Positions 9,583-20,231 of a stretch of DNA of 23,935 bases are shown piece after piece. Position numbers and translations under genes: made by a program. How positions within the stretch are numbered: position 1 is the stretch's first letter; the number at the start of each line of letters is the position of its first letter. The DNA is taken from the NCBI GenBank assembly GCA_038496445.1, contig JALMLS010000047.1:1-23935 (forward strand), in the 5' to 3' direction. The DNA is from Trichosphaerium sp. ATCC 40318 (lineage: Eukaryota > Discosea > Flabellinia > Trichosidae). Below the pieces are notes generated by a model, which was not told the origin of the DNA, did not search any database, and saw nothing but the letters and a program-made list of their open reading frames with translations.

Positions 9583-11912
9583 CTACAGGTTTCTTAATCT
9601 ACTCTCATGTGCTATAACATATCTTTGGAATGTCTCTAGAGTTTCTAATACTTCTTTTTCCGCAAAACCGGCCATTGTTTGTTGATCAATAGGGTTAAGA
9701 AACCACTCTGTATACTCAAAAAGAGTAATTTTAGCGTCACCATCAGAGTTTGCCATTTTCTATGAAACAAGTTAGTCACGTGATACTAAATTTATACTAG
9801 AATTGTTTTATGGATATAGTAGTATGTATTTACAATAAAAAGTGCGTACATATCCAAAGTTTGTTATTTCTTTTGTCATTTTCTTCAATTGGTATTTTTT
9901 CATATATTTTTCTAGTTTTACTTTTGCTCGTATTTTTACACGTTTATCTTCACGAACGTTTATGTCTTTCATTATTTTATCAACAAGGAACCTATTAAAA
10001 ACCATTAAGATCATCCAAAAGCTGACAAGATAAAATTACAGAGATCTTCAAATTGTAGAAAATGAAAGGTAAAGAACTTACGGAAGTTGGCTTTGAAAAA
10101 ATATTCTGTGTAAGATAGAGCACTGCTTATTCATCATTCTAAACTCTTTAAAAGATAGCTTATTATTTTGATTCTTATCCATCATCATGTAACTTACTAC
10201 AAAGGTACAATTAGCGAAAAACGGCCAATAGCAAATTTTTTTACTTTTTCTGAAAGAAAAAACTACGTACTATCACACATCTCTTGGCGTGTGGAGACGG
10301 CTGTAACCCGATCCAACGCAGTTACAAAAGCCTTTAAAGGCACCAATGACTTTGACTTGAAGGATCTGTAGTAACCATGAAACAAGTTTGCAGTAACATA
10401 AGCATAAACTTGTTGAGCTGCATGCAAGTCTTTTGAAGGTAGATTTTCCATCGTTTCTAAGTATAGACTACAATCACGTGTTTCTATTAACGGCTTAAGT
10501 ATGCATCCGTTGAAATAGAGACCAAGATTCATTAAATTATGCTAAACACGAAACCAGGTAAGAACAAAAAAAGACGAATATAATAAAACAAGTTCAAAAA
10601 CTTACCATAATTGGGTACAGTTTAGCCATGTTCAAATAGTGGCATACTTGCTTTCTATCCTTAAGATTCATTACTAATGCTGGGTTGGCGTAGTAATGAT
10701 CTTTTAGCGGTTGATACGTCACTAAGAAGAAACGTTACAACGACATCCAATAAAATGGCGTTTTTTTACAGGTTGAAACGTACAACAGTCAAACATGTCG
10801 GTGCCCATCAATCTAGCTCTTACATGTAGTTTTCCTTTTGCCTTTCTCTTAATACCAGGACCTCCTTGGAGTGGTAGTATAAAGTCACATAGAGAGTCTT
10901 TGCATTGAGGTGTTAACTTCTTCATTGCGTTTCTTATTTCCCATATGTTTAATCTGGCAACAGCAACTAACACCTATTAGAAAAAAACCGATAGAATCAC
11001 GTGATAAAAAACTAAAATCGACAAAAAGGCACAAAGGTGTTTTCTTCATCAACAAGGAGAACAATTTGAGTTTTTCTTGCTTTTGATACTACGTACTGTC
11101 TGCTGCTTCTGTTTGAATCAAAAACTCTAGTTCAAAGCTTGTACCAGGTTCTTTAATAAGCATACCATCTTCAGACCATACACTTTGCTAAAACAACGGA
11201 GTTAGATATGTCGATAACTAAAAAAAATAGAGGCAAAAAACACAAAAAAATTAAAACACTCGTAAACAATTTAATCACGTGTTAAATATAAACGTACGAT
11301 AGGTCCGCTTGTTAATGCTTCACAAGAAACATGCGTTGTAGTAAAATAATTATCAGGCGTTTCATCACCCTTCCAACGCGTGCAGACGCCCAACTGAGGC
11401 GAAACTAAAGGTTTTAGAATACTAACAAAACTGCGAAGTCCTTTTTGCTTGACTACTCTCCTACATTACCAAAACCCTTTGCTGACGCATGAAAGAATAT
11501 TGGAGATGCGGAGAAGACGTTTTAAAGCAGAAAAGAACGAAGACAAACATTCACTAAATAAGATCTTTTTTTCCGTACCAGGGAATTGCCATTCAATATC
11601 GACTAGTTTATGGATATGTAATTGTACATCCAACACTCCATATTGTACATCGTCATCCGGACCACCGACCAAAACAGGTTGTGCACGTGCGACAAACCAA
11701 AGGTCCATACCAGGCTTTGTACTATGCCTAGCATTCGAAGTTTGGGCGCTTCTTATTAGCTCCTCTGTCAGTCCGCCAGCCGCCGGTGCCTGTGCTGTTT
11801 TAATCCTTCTACTACCCTTTAAAGAACCCTTGGCATCAGCGGGTACGCTTTTCCTCTTATCGACAAGCTTTGAGAATTGTTCAGAGTCACTTGCTTCAGC
11901 TGCGTCTGTCAT
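9583..11912 (-). CDS. C2-domain protein with two EF-hands
   Basis: Nine exons assemble: 11912-11579, 11404-11298, 11187-11097, 10966-10784, 10721-10606, 10541-10271, 10196-10082, 9991-9850 and 9759-9583, phase-consistent, for 511 residues if TAG at 9583 is used. Residues 1-85 are an Ala/Ser/Lys-rich leader. From about 88 to 235 the strand pattern (YGVLDVQLHIHKL, TSFELEFLIQTEA, GKLHVRARL) fits a C2 domain, usually a Ca2+ or phospholipid-binding module. A helical region follows, then EF-hand loops at about 374-385 (DKNQNNKLSFKE) and 457-468 (NSDGDAKITLFE), both with the position-12 Glu. This suggests calcium-regulated membrane recruitment. The gene may continue through alternative splice sites into 9412-7887. 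The 174-bp first intron and the exon 3/4 junction are the weakest points. Confidence 0.75.
9776..9783. promoter_or_regulatory. TCACGTGA palindrome in intron 8 of the C2/EF-hand gene
   Basis: Perfect octamer 16 bp before the 3' splice site at 9760. Confidence 0.4.
10997..11004. promoter_or_regulatory. TCACGTGA palindrome in intron 3 of the C2/EF-hand gene
   Basis: Perfect octamer in intron 11096-10967. Intron 2 also carries the CACGTG core, at 11276-11281. Confidence 0.4.
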
Positions 11913-12833
11913 GTTTTTGAAAATGAAAAAAAAAAAAGATCGGAGAAGATCCTTTTATGACAACATGTTGAATTCAATACTTCGTGACGTACTCAAAAGA
12001 ACGTAATTACCTCACAGATGACGTGAGCCATGAAAAGACAACAGAGCGATAATAAGAGCATGTTCCGAAAATAAATTGATGGTTTTTTCGATTAGGTGAT
12101 GACCTACAACATCTCTTAATTTTTAAAGTCTGTATCTACTTCACTACCTAAAATACAAGGAGTCATTCGCGACAAACACCAAGAGTCACATGAACCACGG
12201 AATAACTGGTATTATTGTTGGAACAATAGTGCGCGCTCAGCTTTTTAGGACCACCCAGCACTTTTAATTCAACAGCCATGAAACGAACAACTTAGCCGGA
12301 ATAAAAAATCAGACAGTAGACTTCTACTTAACGTTACGGCGTCTGTACGCTTCCTGCGTGCGTCAGAGATCCAAATTCGGCTATTTGCAGTACAGAAGTG
12401 ATGAGAGCTTTTTAAAACTGGACGAGTTTTATTTGTTAACAGGCACCTCAAATGACAAGGAAACTATTCTGGTTTGCGAAACGGAAAATTGTTAATGTCA
12501 CGACAAGAAGGTGCGAGGTACGAGTTATAAGTTAAGTCTATTTATTAATCTAAGTACAAGTCTATTATTGTGACAACATAGTATCCAAAAAGGTGCTACT
12601 TTTTTTTCAACGAAACAGTGACGGGGAAAGAAATGGTCGTAATTTCGGTCTTCATGGGACTTCTAACAACTTCAATTTTTCAACAGGAGTTCGTTGTGTA
12701 GTATGAGTTATCTTGACACTTTCTTTGTACACATGATAAAATACACAGAACCGGTACAACATACTGAAAGTTGCTGGCCGTGTTTATGTAAGTGTGTACC
12801 CCTTGGCTTAATGTCGGTAAGAATGGTGATTAA
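11913..12833. other. Upstream region of the C2/EF-hand gene, no gene seen
   Basis: About 920 bp between a gene read leftward and an LRR remnant read rightward. It should include the C2/EF-hand promoter. A 60-codon minus frame at 12269-12451 has no protein-like features. No repeat was recognised. Confidence 0.45.
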
Positions 12834-13170
12834 GTGTTTAATATCACCCAGCTAAACGCATTTAATCCCCTCAAGGCATTGGCAGGTGTACACACTATCA
12901 ACCTATTTTATTGTAAATCAATAACTGACAATAGCATTGCGGCATTGGCAGGTGTGCATGAGATTAATTTATCAGATACAAATGTAACAGATGAAGGTTT
13001 GAAGGCATTGGCAGGTGTACATACTATCAACCTATTTTATTGTAAATCAATAACATACAATGGCATTGCAGCATTGGCAGGTGTACACGCTATCTATCAT
13101 TGGAATAAGCGCACTGGTAGGTGCAAAATTAATTAGCTTGGAAACATTCAGCAAAATTATTTCGCGTCAT
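12834..13170 (+). pseudogene. Decayed leucine-rich-repeat gene fragment
   Basis: The frame reads four repeat units such as LAGVHTINLFYCKSITDNSI and LAGVHEINLSDTNVTDEGL, alternating 22 and 21 residues, as in the cysteine-containing LRRs of F-box/LRR proteins. A TAA directly precedes 12834 and there is no in-frame ATG. At about 13090 the LRR sense shifts frame (GISALVGAKLISLE continues in the next frame), so the copy has a frameshift and lacks both ends. It matches the minus-strand copy at 20232-20619 closely at the nucleotide level. The family resembles LRR genes abundant in some giant viruses and their hosts, which I know from general knowledge rather than any comparison here. Confidence 0.75.
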
Positions 13171-13273
13171 GTGCAATATGTAAGCAGTTGTTGCTCTAGT
13201 AAAGTTCTATTAATCAGTAAGAAAAACTTACTAGTATCTCCATGAAACACATTTGGTGCCGTAGGACTAATTG

Positions 13274-13576
13274 TCAAAGCTGATAACATGACTTTTTATC
13301 AATACATACAATGTGACTTGCGTGCCAATGTTGGAACAAAAAAAAAAGGAAGTTAACGTGACCATTCACCGAAGGTTCAAAGCATGTGATAACTTTGTTT
13401 GAAGCACCTCTTGTACTTTTGTGAAACCATCTGCATAGAAGAGTTTCGTCCAATGATAGTACAGTAGGAAATGCTAGTGTTGCCAACCATTCAGCTATTT
13501 GGGTAGCGCATGAATATTGTCCAAAGTTACTTTGAAAATAAGTTGTAGGTTTCGGCAAAACTTGCACCTTTTTCAA
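13274..13576 (-). CDS. Hypothetical 100-residue protein, possibly a transposase fragment
   Basis: An ATG-initiated frame of 100 codons ends in TAA. The segment PTVLSLDETLL followed by KSTRGASNKV and a Gly-His-Val stretch faintly resembles the 'lsiDE..K..kwGfK' block of piggyBac-type DDE transposases. The full domain and its other catalytic Asp residues are absent, and no terminal repeats were found. If the resemblance is real it is a remnant. It could equally be a chance frame. Confidence 0.25.
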   Translation of the reverse strand: MKKVQVLPKPTTYFQSNFGQYSCATQIAEWLATLAFPTVLSLDETLLCRWFHKSTRGASNKVITCFEPSVNGHVNFLFFLFQHWHASHIVCIDKKSCYQL

Positions 13577-13673
13577 AGATTCAGTGTAAAACGGTCTTCT
13601 TATTTTTTGCTTGTAAGGACCGTAAAGACTGTCATTCCTGTCCCATCACTACCGAACGTGATACATTTCATCA

Positions 13674-15575
13674 ATGAAACAAAACAAGCCACCTCATCGC
13701 TATTTCGCGCCACGCATGTATGCCTGGTATTTTACTAAGTATTCTAACAGATATATCTCTAAAACTCTTTTTACATTACCCGAGCATTGTCTCGATCTAT
13801 TCTTATCGTGTTTAAGGCTGATACTGATGGTTACAGCTTTTTGTGGCGTTATGCTAGTATTCTTTCTACTCGGAACAGGTAAAACCAAAATATCACGTGA
13901 CTAGAAATCATAACAAACTGACCAAACACCTTAGAGAATAGAGATCAAAATCTTAAAAAAGTAGACATTTCTTCACCTGTAGATGATAGCCCGAAAGATA
14001 ACATGGTTGACATCAAACCCATGACAGAGGTCACTTTATCTTATGAAGATCTACATCACATTACTAGCGTAGATGAGATTCCTATAAATCAAAAACTATT
14101 CTCATGCCTAGGTGAGTGTTTTTTTGTTGGTTGACCGTTTCTATAACTTTTGAGTTCTAGGAGGTTTGATGGTTTTAAAGCCTGACTTTTTGACTCCTGA
14201 AGAATGCAATAAAACAATCAAAGAGAACCCAGTAAGCTTCACGTTTAACATAGGAAGATTTGCAAGTGTGGTTACAGCAGAAAGAATTGCAGAAGCAAGA
14301 GGGGATTTAGCTGTTGCTATTGATGTTGGTGCTCACTCAGGTGAAGAGCTATTTACGTTCCTCAAGAATGATAAAATATCAAACGTATACTCCTTTGAAG
14401 CAAACCCATTGCTTGTTAAACATATATTGAACAAAAGTAGAACGCTTCCAGAGGAACAACTGAAAAAGGTGAAAAACACAAAAACTTATTTAATGACTTT
14501 CGTTCATTTCAACTTTTTTTGACTGTTTCTGTAAGATGAACGTGATTAATGCAGCAGTTTCAAGTGAACCCAAAGAAGATGCTACGTTTTTTGTAACAGG
14601 AGATGAGTCACAACAATCTGCACTTGATAATCAAAAGGGTGTATTTAACGAAGCTAAAGGTAAAAAAAAAAACATGCTCCCAAGCTACCTCTAGAACGAG
14701 TATAGTCTTAGTTTTCTTTAGGTCATTATAAAATAAAGATAAAAGTAATTAGCTTGGATACATTTATTCCTGAAGACTCACCAGTAGATATTATTAAGGT
14801 AACCATCAGATAAAAGGACACAGTTTTTTGTTAACTATTTCTGTGGATTTGACCTGAAATAACGCTATTATGTTTAACGTTAAGCCTACTTTTTAAACGG
14901 CCACTCGATTTTGTAGCACATGTGACTTTCTACTCCTATGCTCGCGTAAAGTCCTCTATAAGGATACACTAATGGATAGCTTGCAGAGTTACACAAAGTC
15001 TACCTATATTCACAAACCATCCAGAAAATCAGGCTTAGCTAACTCAAAATAGTGTTATTTAGGGTCGAATCCTTTGCAACAGTTTTTGTCTATTTCTTTG
15101 CTACCTATTTTTGTTTGTATGTATTTTAAAGGATTATTTGTTAGTCTGATACTCAAGGAAACGACTTCCATGTTCTTCAGGGAGCAATAAACATCTTGGT
15201 TGAAAAGAAACCAACATTTGTTCAAGTTGAGTTTTGGCCTTGGGCAATAGAAAACTCAGGTGCAACAGCAGAAGATCTCTTGAATATATTGTTCGATTCT
15301 GGATACGTAAGACTAAAGTGAGTAATATAAAACGGAACTAATAAATGCAATAATAGGTACTGACATTCCACAATATGCATGGTCCATTTCCAAATGAAAC
15401 TTCAAGGCAAACATTTCTTTTTTTATTATGAGTGTTTTTTTTCTTATTTTCTTGCAGGCATTTTTCAAGCTTTATTTATCACTACAACGACGTTGAAAAT
15501 CCTTGGAAATCAGGAAGATTTGGAGATATTCTAGCTGTTCATACAGACTCACTTTCGCAGCTCCATAGAATTTAA
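13674..15575 (+). CDS. FkbM-family methyltransferase with N-terminal membrane anchor
   Basis: Seven exons join in phase: 13674-13878, 13935-14111, 14161-14468, 14536-14659, 14722-14798, 15145-15317 and 15458-15575, giving 393 residues. The N-terminus is basic, then a hydrophobic segment at about 41-67 (LILMVTAFCGVMLVFFLL) makes it a type II membrane protein, so the enzyme domain probably faces the Golgi/ER lumen. A low-complexity linker of about 60 residues follows. The S-adenosylmethionine site is clear: AIDVGAHSG (Asp182-Gly188) and the acidic strand end SFEANP (Glu207). The later DTQGNDFHVLQGA (about 299-311) is the FkbM 'D.qG.e..vl.Ga' motif. FkbM enzymes usually methylate hydroxyls of sugars or polyketides. 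A glycan acceptor is inferred from the membrane topology. Intron 5 (346 bp) is far longer than the others. Confidence 0.9.
13893..13900. promoter_or_regulatory. TCACGTGA palindrome in intron 1 of the FkbM gene
   Basis: Perfect octamer 14 bp after the 5' splice site at 13879. Confidence 0.4.
14799..15144 (+). other. Unusually long intron of the FkbM gene
   Basis: GTAACC to GTTAG, 346 bp where neighbouring introns are 49-140 bp. Multiple stops occur in all frames, so no exon is hidden. A word like a tRNA T-loop (GGTCGAATCC at 15063-15072) occurs, but no cloverleaf can be built around it. The excess may be inserted sequence. Confidence 0.5.
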
Positions 15576-16009
15576 CTCTTTGGGATTTGAAGTCAATTAA
15601 TCTGTTCTGAAAAAACCAAAAGGCGTTGTCCGACTTACATAAACATAGTCTTCATCAAATCCTGTTTTTTTCTTGTTTTGCTGAGGTTTTAGTGCCACGA
15701 GTTTAATCCTTTATGGTACAAGAACCGCTCCCAAAGTGACTGTATCAGCGAATATAAATAAGTGTTTAGTATTCAGCATGCCTTGAAACTCAAAACGGCA
15801 ATTGTACTGTAGCTAAGCGAACTTGTGTACTACACAACTTGATCGTTTTAGGTCTCTAACTACTATATGGACGTAACAAGGTCACGTGATAGTGTTGGTA
15901 CCAAGAAAAATTGGACAATACCATCTATGATTAAACTCGCAGGTGTATTGCTGGTTTGTTATGTTTTAGAATTTACAAGTAGGAATATCATACGAAGTAT
16001 TACCGCATT
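15576..16009. other. Intergenic, mostly without genes
   Basis: 3' flank of the FkbM gene. An ATG frame on the plus strand at 15867-16175 (102 codons) has one hydrophobic segment (IKLAGVLLVCYVLEF) and overlaps the minus-strand candidate at 16010-16461. At most one of the two is likely to be real. Confidence 0.4.
15882..15889. promoter_or_regulatory. TCACGTGA palindrome 650 bp upstream of the GH5 gene
   Basis: Perfect octamer at the start of the doubtful 15867-16175 plus frame. If that frame is not a gene, the site is intergenic. Confidence 0.35.
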
Positions 16010-16461
16010 CTACAGTTGTTTGACAGCGCATTGTCCATTTTCAGGAATAGCAACTAGGCCGCTTGTTACAAATGTGATACTATCTGTGCATTCAACATCG
16101 CTTGTTGCATCTGTAGCACACTCTAAAGGCAAGAACTGTACCTCTTGTACACGTACATTGATAGGACTATTGTAGCCAAGATTACCAACTTGAGCGTTTC
16201 TACCAGTGCATGTGTGAGTCATTCCATACACTCAAAGCCATAGACCACGCGTACGATTACAAGAAGAGTTTGCAGTCTTATTCGTAAGTGTAGGCACCTC
16301 AGCAGAACTTGGCTTAGAATATACGGCGATTCACAAGTAACAAATACAGCATCCATTTGATTCGCTCTAATAGCTTTTAGCGAAACTAGGTATGCTGCCT
16401 GAAAACACGTCCAAAAACAACAGTTCAATAACGTGGGATAGAATATAACTAAGAATGGCAC
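16010..16461 (-). CDS. Possible two-exon gene, family unknown
   Basis: Two overlapping minus-strand frames look protein-like. The upstream one (from ATG at 16461) includes AAYLVSLKAIRANQMDAVF and TCESPYILSQVLLR. The downstream one, ending in TAG at 16010, includes THTCTGRNAQVGNLGYN and DATSDVECTDSITFVTSGL, with several cysteines suggesting an extracellular fold. A donor near 16300 could join them, but I could not fix a phase-consistent junction. It is divergent from the GH5 gene, whose ATG is 75 bp away, so a shared promoter is possible. It may be a remnant. Confidence 0.3.
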
Positions 16462-16535
16462 TTCACGTGCCTACTAAAAGTCAAAAGTAGTCATGTTTAA
16501 AACAGTTAGTCGAGTTTTCCCCTTTGCATGAAACA

Positions 16536-18587
16536 ATGAAAGTTCTTGCTCTTATCTTTTTTGTTTGTACCTCGTACGCTTTTATTTCAGTCATTCCAGA
16601 AACACAAAAGCTTGTTGATGAATTTGGACGTGAACGCATATTTCATGGCGTAAATGTAGTCTACAAAGGCTTCCCATGGCACCCAGATGTCAATGAGTCC
16701 GTTATTTGTCCTCTTACTACTTTTAAAAGTCGGCTAAAAGTGCCTATTTAGGTTCAACCCTTACACATCTTTCGCAGAGAAAGATCTTGAACAACTAGAG
16801 AGTTGGGGTATGAATATAGTCAGATTAGGAGTAGTACGGCTCAAACATCTTCCTATTTTTGCTTAATATGGCTCACGTGACATTTTAGATGTGGCCTGGA
16901 GTTGAACCAACACGTGGTCAATACAATCAAACGTATTTGCGTAAGTGTTTAGTTTGCTTGTACCAAAGAGTGTTGTTGATTTTTCGTTTTAACATTCTTT
17001 GTTTTCTTAAGAGGTTATGAAGAAGTTGGTTGATGACATGGCATCACATGATATATACACACTTGTTGACTTTCATCAAGACCTGTATGGCCAACGCACT
17101 GCTAAGAAATTTAGACTAAAACAACACTTTAGGTTGTCTGAAAAGTATTGCGGTGAGGGCATTCCTGGTACGTTTGCTGCCACTTCCGTACCTCGAGGGA
17201 TCTCATTTAACTTTCAGACTGGGCTGCTGTTTCAAGATCAGGTGCTTTCAAGTTTCCAGAACCAGTTGATATCGCTTATCCTATCAACAACGCCACTGGG
17301 CATCCGTTCAAGAAAGACTGTGATAAGTACTCTTGGGCTACTTATCAAATCGCTGAAGAGCAGTCATCAGCTTACCAGTCTCTTTATTCGAATGTTGACG
17401 GTGTACAAGATGCGTTCTCTGGGTACTGGAAGACTTTAGCTGAACTCTACAAGTCTTCAAAGTACGTAGTAGGATACGAATTGATGAATGAGGTAAAACG
17501 AAGAATCCCATACATTTTTGTGTTTTTTTGTAATTCAATAACATCTTTAGCCTTGGGCTGGAGATATTTATTTGGATCCAACATTGATGGTACCTACTAT
17601 TGCTGATACTAAAAATCTTGCTCCTATGTATGAGAATGTACAGAAAGCAATTCGATCAGTTGATGAAGACGTATGTTGATAAAAAAAAAGAGACGCAAAA
17701 AACCATTATTTAGCTGTAACATTTACTTAGCACTCAATTTTCTTCGAGTCAGTAACTTGGGATGACTTTGGTGTTGGATTCGAAAATGTCCCTGGTGGAG
17801 ACGTTTATAAAAATAGAAGTGTGTTCAGTTATCACTTGTACTTGCCACCACAACTAGACTACGCCAGTACGTTTGTTTTCTTATCCAAAAAAAAAAACCA
17901 CAACTTATTACTTTATAGGTGGTTTCAGTGCGCGTATGGCTGATATCAAGAAGCTCCAATGTGGTGGTATGCTCACTGAGTATGGTCTCGATACCATTGA
18001 AGATATACATAATGTATCTAAATTGGCAGATCAATACTTGCAGAGCTGGATTGCTTGGTAACTCGTCTTTATATCAAGTCACATTTCTCGGCTAAATCAA
18101 AAAGGGAGTACAAAGCATTTGTTAGGATAACCGGATGGTCCTTTGGAGTTTATGATGAAGCAGGAGATCTCTTAGTTGATAAAGTTAAGGCCCTTAGCAG
18201 AATATACGCACAAGGTAAGCTTCCTTTGCTAAACATCTTTTGTACATTTTTTTTTTAAATTATTCTTATTGCAGCGACTGCTGGACGTATTCAATCGATG
18301 ACTTTTGATCCTGAAACCGGAGATTTTAAGCTTTCATACACAGTTGATGTTAAAATTAAGCAACCAACAGAGATTTTTGTCAACCAAGGCAAGAACTATT
18401 TATCTTTTGAGAAGTCACGTGTTTATTTTTTTGTCTTGTAGAGTACCACTACCCCAACGGTTTCACTGTTGTTATCACACCTCCAGGAACTGCAACTTGG
18501 AAGCTTCAAGGAACAAAGGTATTGGTTCAGCCCATAGTAAATATACAACCAGATACAATCCTTACTGTTTCAATCTCAAAAAAATAA
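16536..18587 (+). CDS. Secreted GH5 endoglycoceramidase-like glycoside hydrolase
   Basis: Endoglycoceramidases cut the bond between the oligosaccharide and ceramide of glycosphingolipids. Twelve exons join in phase (16536-16696, 16752-16833, 16889-16940, 17012-17084, 17133-17167, 17218-17492, 17551-17670, 17731-17866, 17919-18057, 18105-18214, 18275-18388, 18442-18587), giving 480 residues. A signal peptide (MKVLALIFFVCTSYAF) comes first. Family motifs in order are ERIFHGVNVVYKG, GMNIVRLGVMWPGVEP, YTLVDFHQDLLSEKYCGEG, ELMNEPWAGD with acid/base Glu226, and MLTEYG with nucleophile Glu332. A beta-rich C-terminal domain (YHYPNGFTVVITPPGT) follows, as usual for the family. Both catalytic glutamates are intact, so activity is likely, probably extracellular or in a digestive vacuole. 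One intron (18389-18441) begins GC. Exact lipid specificity is unknown. Confidence 0.95.
16873..16880. promoter_or_regulatory. TCACGTGA palindrome in intron 2 of the GH5 gene
   Basis: Perfect octamer 8 bp before the 3' splice site at 16888. Intron 11 also carries the CACGTG core (18416-18421). Confidence 0.4.
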
Positions 18588-18935
18588 ATAAAACAGAAGA
18601 CTTGCACCTCTCGTTCAGTTATTTTTTTGGGGAAAGAACCTTACCCATCTGTTGTGAACCTTGTTACTTTCAGGATTTATTACTACTCAACAATTGGATC
18701 GAACTGACTTTGTTTTTGACAGCTTCTCAGTAAAACAGTCAAGGCGTGTCAAGGCTTGGCGTCATTCAAAACAAAATACACAAACCACGTGAATTGATAA
18801 AAATAAGTACAAGCTTGTACCTAATAATCCACTAAAACCATTCATTTCGTAGGGAGAAGGAGAGGTAACAGGTGGAGTTCATGCGAAATGCATTAACAAC
18901 AAAGAACAGCGAGGAACCAGCTGTGTTTGAAAACT
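18588..18935. other. Intergenic between GH5 and the first MORN_2 gene
   Basis: No complete gene. At about 18883-18946 a frame reads EFMRNALTTKNSEEPAVFEN up to the donor at 18947, but its phase does not fit the MORN_2 exon that follows. It could be a leftover exon of another gene copy. Confidence 0.4.
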
Positions 18936-19799
18936 ATGGAAACGAGGTATGTAATTTGTTTTTCTTGAAGATGTACTACCGACACGTTACAACCTACATG
19001 TAGATTGCTAGACCTTCTTGTTGAGATACAGCTTATTTTTGTTGATTTATCATGTGACGTGTATTTAATTTGGCCAAGTCTATCAAAGTACACAGCAACA
19101 ACATCAAGGTATGATTACAAGATGAAACAACATGGAAAGTGGAAAAAATTTAGAACCAAACAGCAAAACAAAATGCAGCTAGTTTGTCAAATGAGTATGT
19201 CACATGGTAAACGACATGGAGATTTTATCACGTGGTATGAAAATGGTCAGGTACATGACAGATATCAGTACATAGATGGCCAACAAGTAGAACACGGTCA
19301 ACTTGCAAGTCGTCAGCACTACATCAATGGAAGCAATGAAGATCAAATAGTTAAACTATGGTATAAAAACGGTCAATTACAAGAGCAATATTATCTTAAA
19401 AAAGATAAACTTGTGGGAGACTACAAAGTATGGTATGAAAGTGGTAAACTGAAACGACAATGGCACTATGTCAACGGATTAATTGATGGAGAGTTAAAAA
19501 TGTGGTACCATAAAAATGGCCAGTTAAGGGAGAAGACAAGTTACGTTAATGGGACTCGACAAGGAGAGCACAGGATATGGTATGCTAATGGCCAACTATC
19601 GAAGTACTGTTTTTTCGTCAATGGTAAAATTGAAGGGGAGTACAAGCAATGGTATTTCACTGGCCAACTGTCAAAGAATTGCCATTATATCAATGGTAGA
19701 CGTGAAGGAGATTTCAAAGCATGGGATGAAAATGGTATTTTGAACGAAGAAGCCAACTATAACAATGGCCAGCGTGTACAATCTTGTTCAGTGATGTAA
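18936..19799 (+). CDS. MORN_2/YwqK-type repeat protein with C-terminal CaaX box
   Basis: The best model is an 11-bp first exon (18936-18946, ATG GAA ACG AG), a 57-bp intron, then 19004-19799, giving 268 residues. Without that exon the first in-frame ATG is at about 19122. After a head region shared with the gene at 21122 (WPSLSKYTATTSRYDYKMK, then QHGKWKK), about nine units of 22-24 residues follow, each like GDYKVWYESGKLKRQWHYVN. These match the MORN_2 repeats of bacterial YwqK-like and giant-virus proteins. Their role is undefined; binding of protein or lipid is a guess. The protein ends in CSVM, a good fit to the CaaX farnesylation signal (Cys265), which would tether it to a membrane. The coding part is intron-free apart from the tiny first exon. 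Confidence 0.85.
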
Positions 19800-20231
19800 A
19801 CAGACCTTTTCGAAAAGTGAAATTATAGTTAGTTTCTAAAACGAGAACCACACTCTGTCCAAATATATTGCTCTGCAAATCAACGGTTGTCTGGCTACGT
19901 GTTTGAGAAGACGTGACTAGAGAAATTTCGTGTAATTTCGTAATAATAATAAACACGTGACTACAATAGATAAAAATCCAGTAGCTAGTTAGTAAATCAA
20001 AATGCAGTGTATTACAAGTTGAGAAATTTGGAAGTCATTTTATTTTTTGTACACGTGGAAAGACACCTAACTAGTTTTGTTCCCTTCAGTGTTGACATAT
20101 ATAAAATACAATCCCGGTCCCCATTTCAGCAACCTTTGGTAAGGTAACAGTTGTACATCTGTTCATGCTGGAGTTGAAGAATTATCAATAAAAGCGATAA
20201 ATGTCTTGATTTTGAGCTTGTTTATCACAGT
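19800..20231. other. Intergenic, no gene seen
   Basis: This is the 3' flank of the first MORN_2 gene and the 3' flank of the minus-strand LRR remnant. CACGTG cores occur at 19954 and 20052. No reading frame of note. Confidence 0.5.

Noticed and set aside
11449-12006. 185-residue plus-strand frame
   Set aside because: It is antisense to exon 1 of the C2/EF-hand gene, whose minus-strand reading has an ATG, a splice donor and C2-like strands.
15063-15072. tRNA-like T-loop word in the long FkbM intron
   Set aside because: No acceptor stem, D-arm or anticodon arm can be formed around it at the right spacing.
18305-18733. 142-residue plus-strand frame at the end of the GH5 gene
   Set aside because: It runs in another frame through two GH5 exons whose correct frame is fixed by family motifs and phase.
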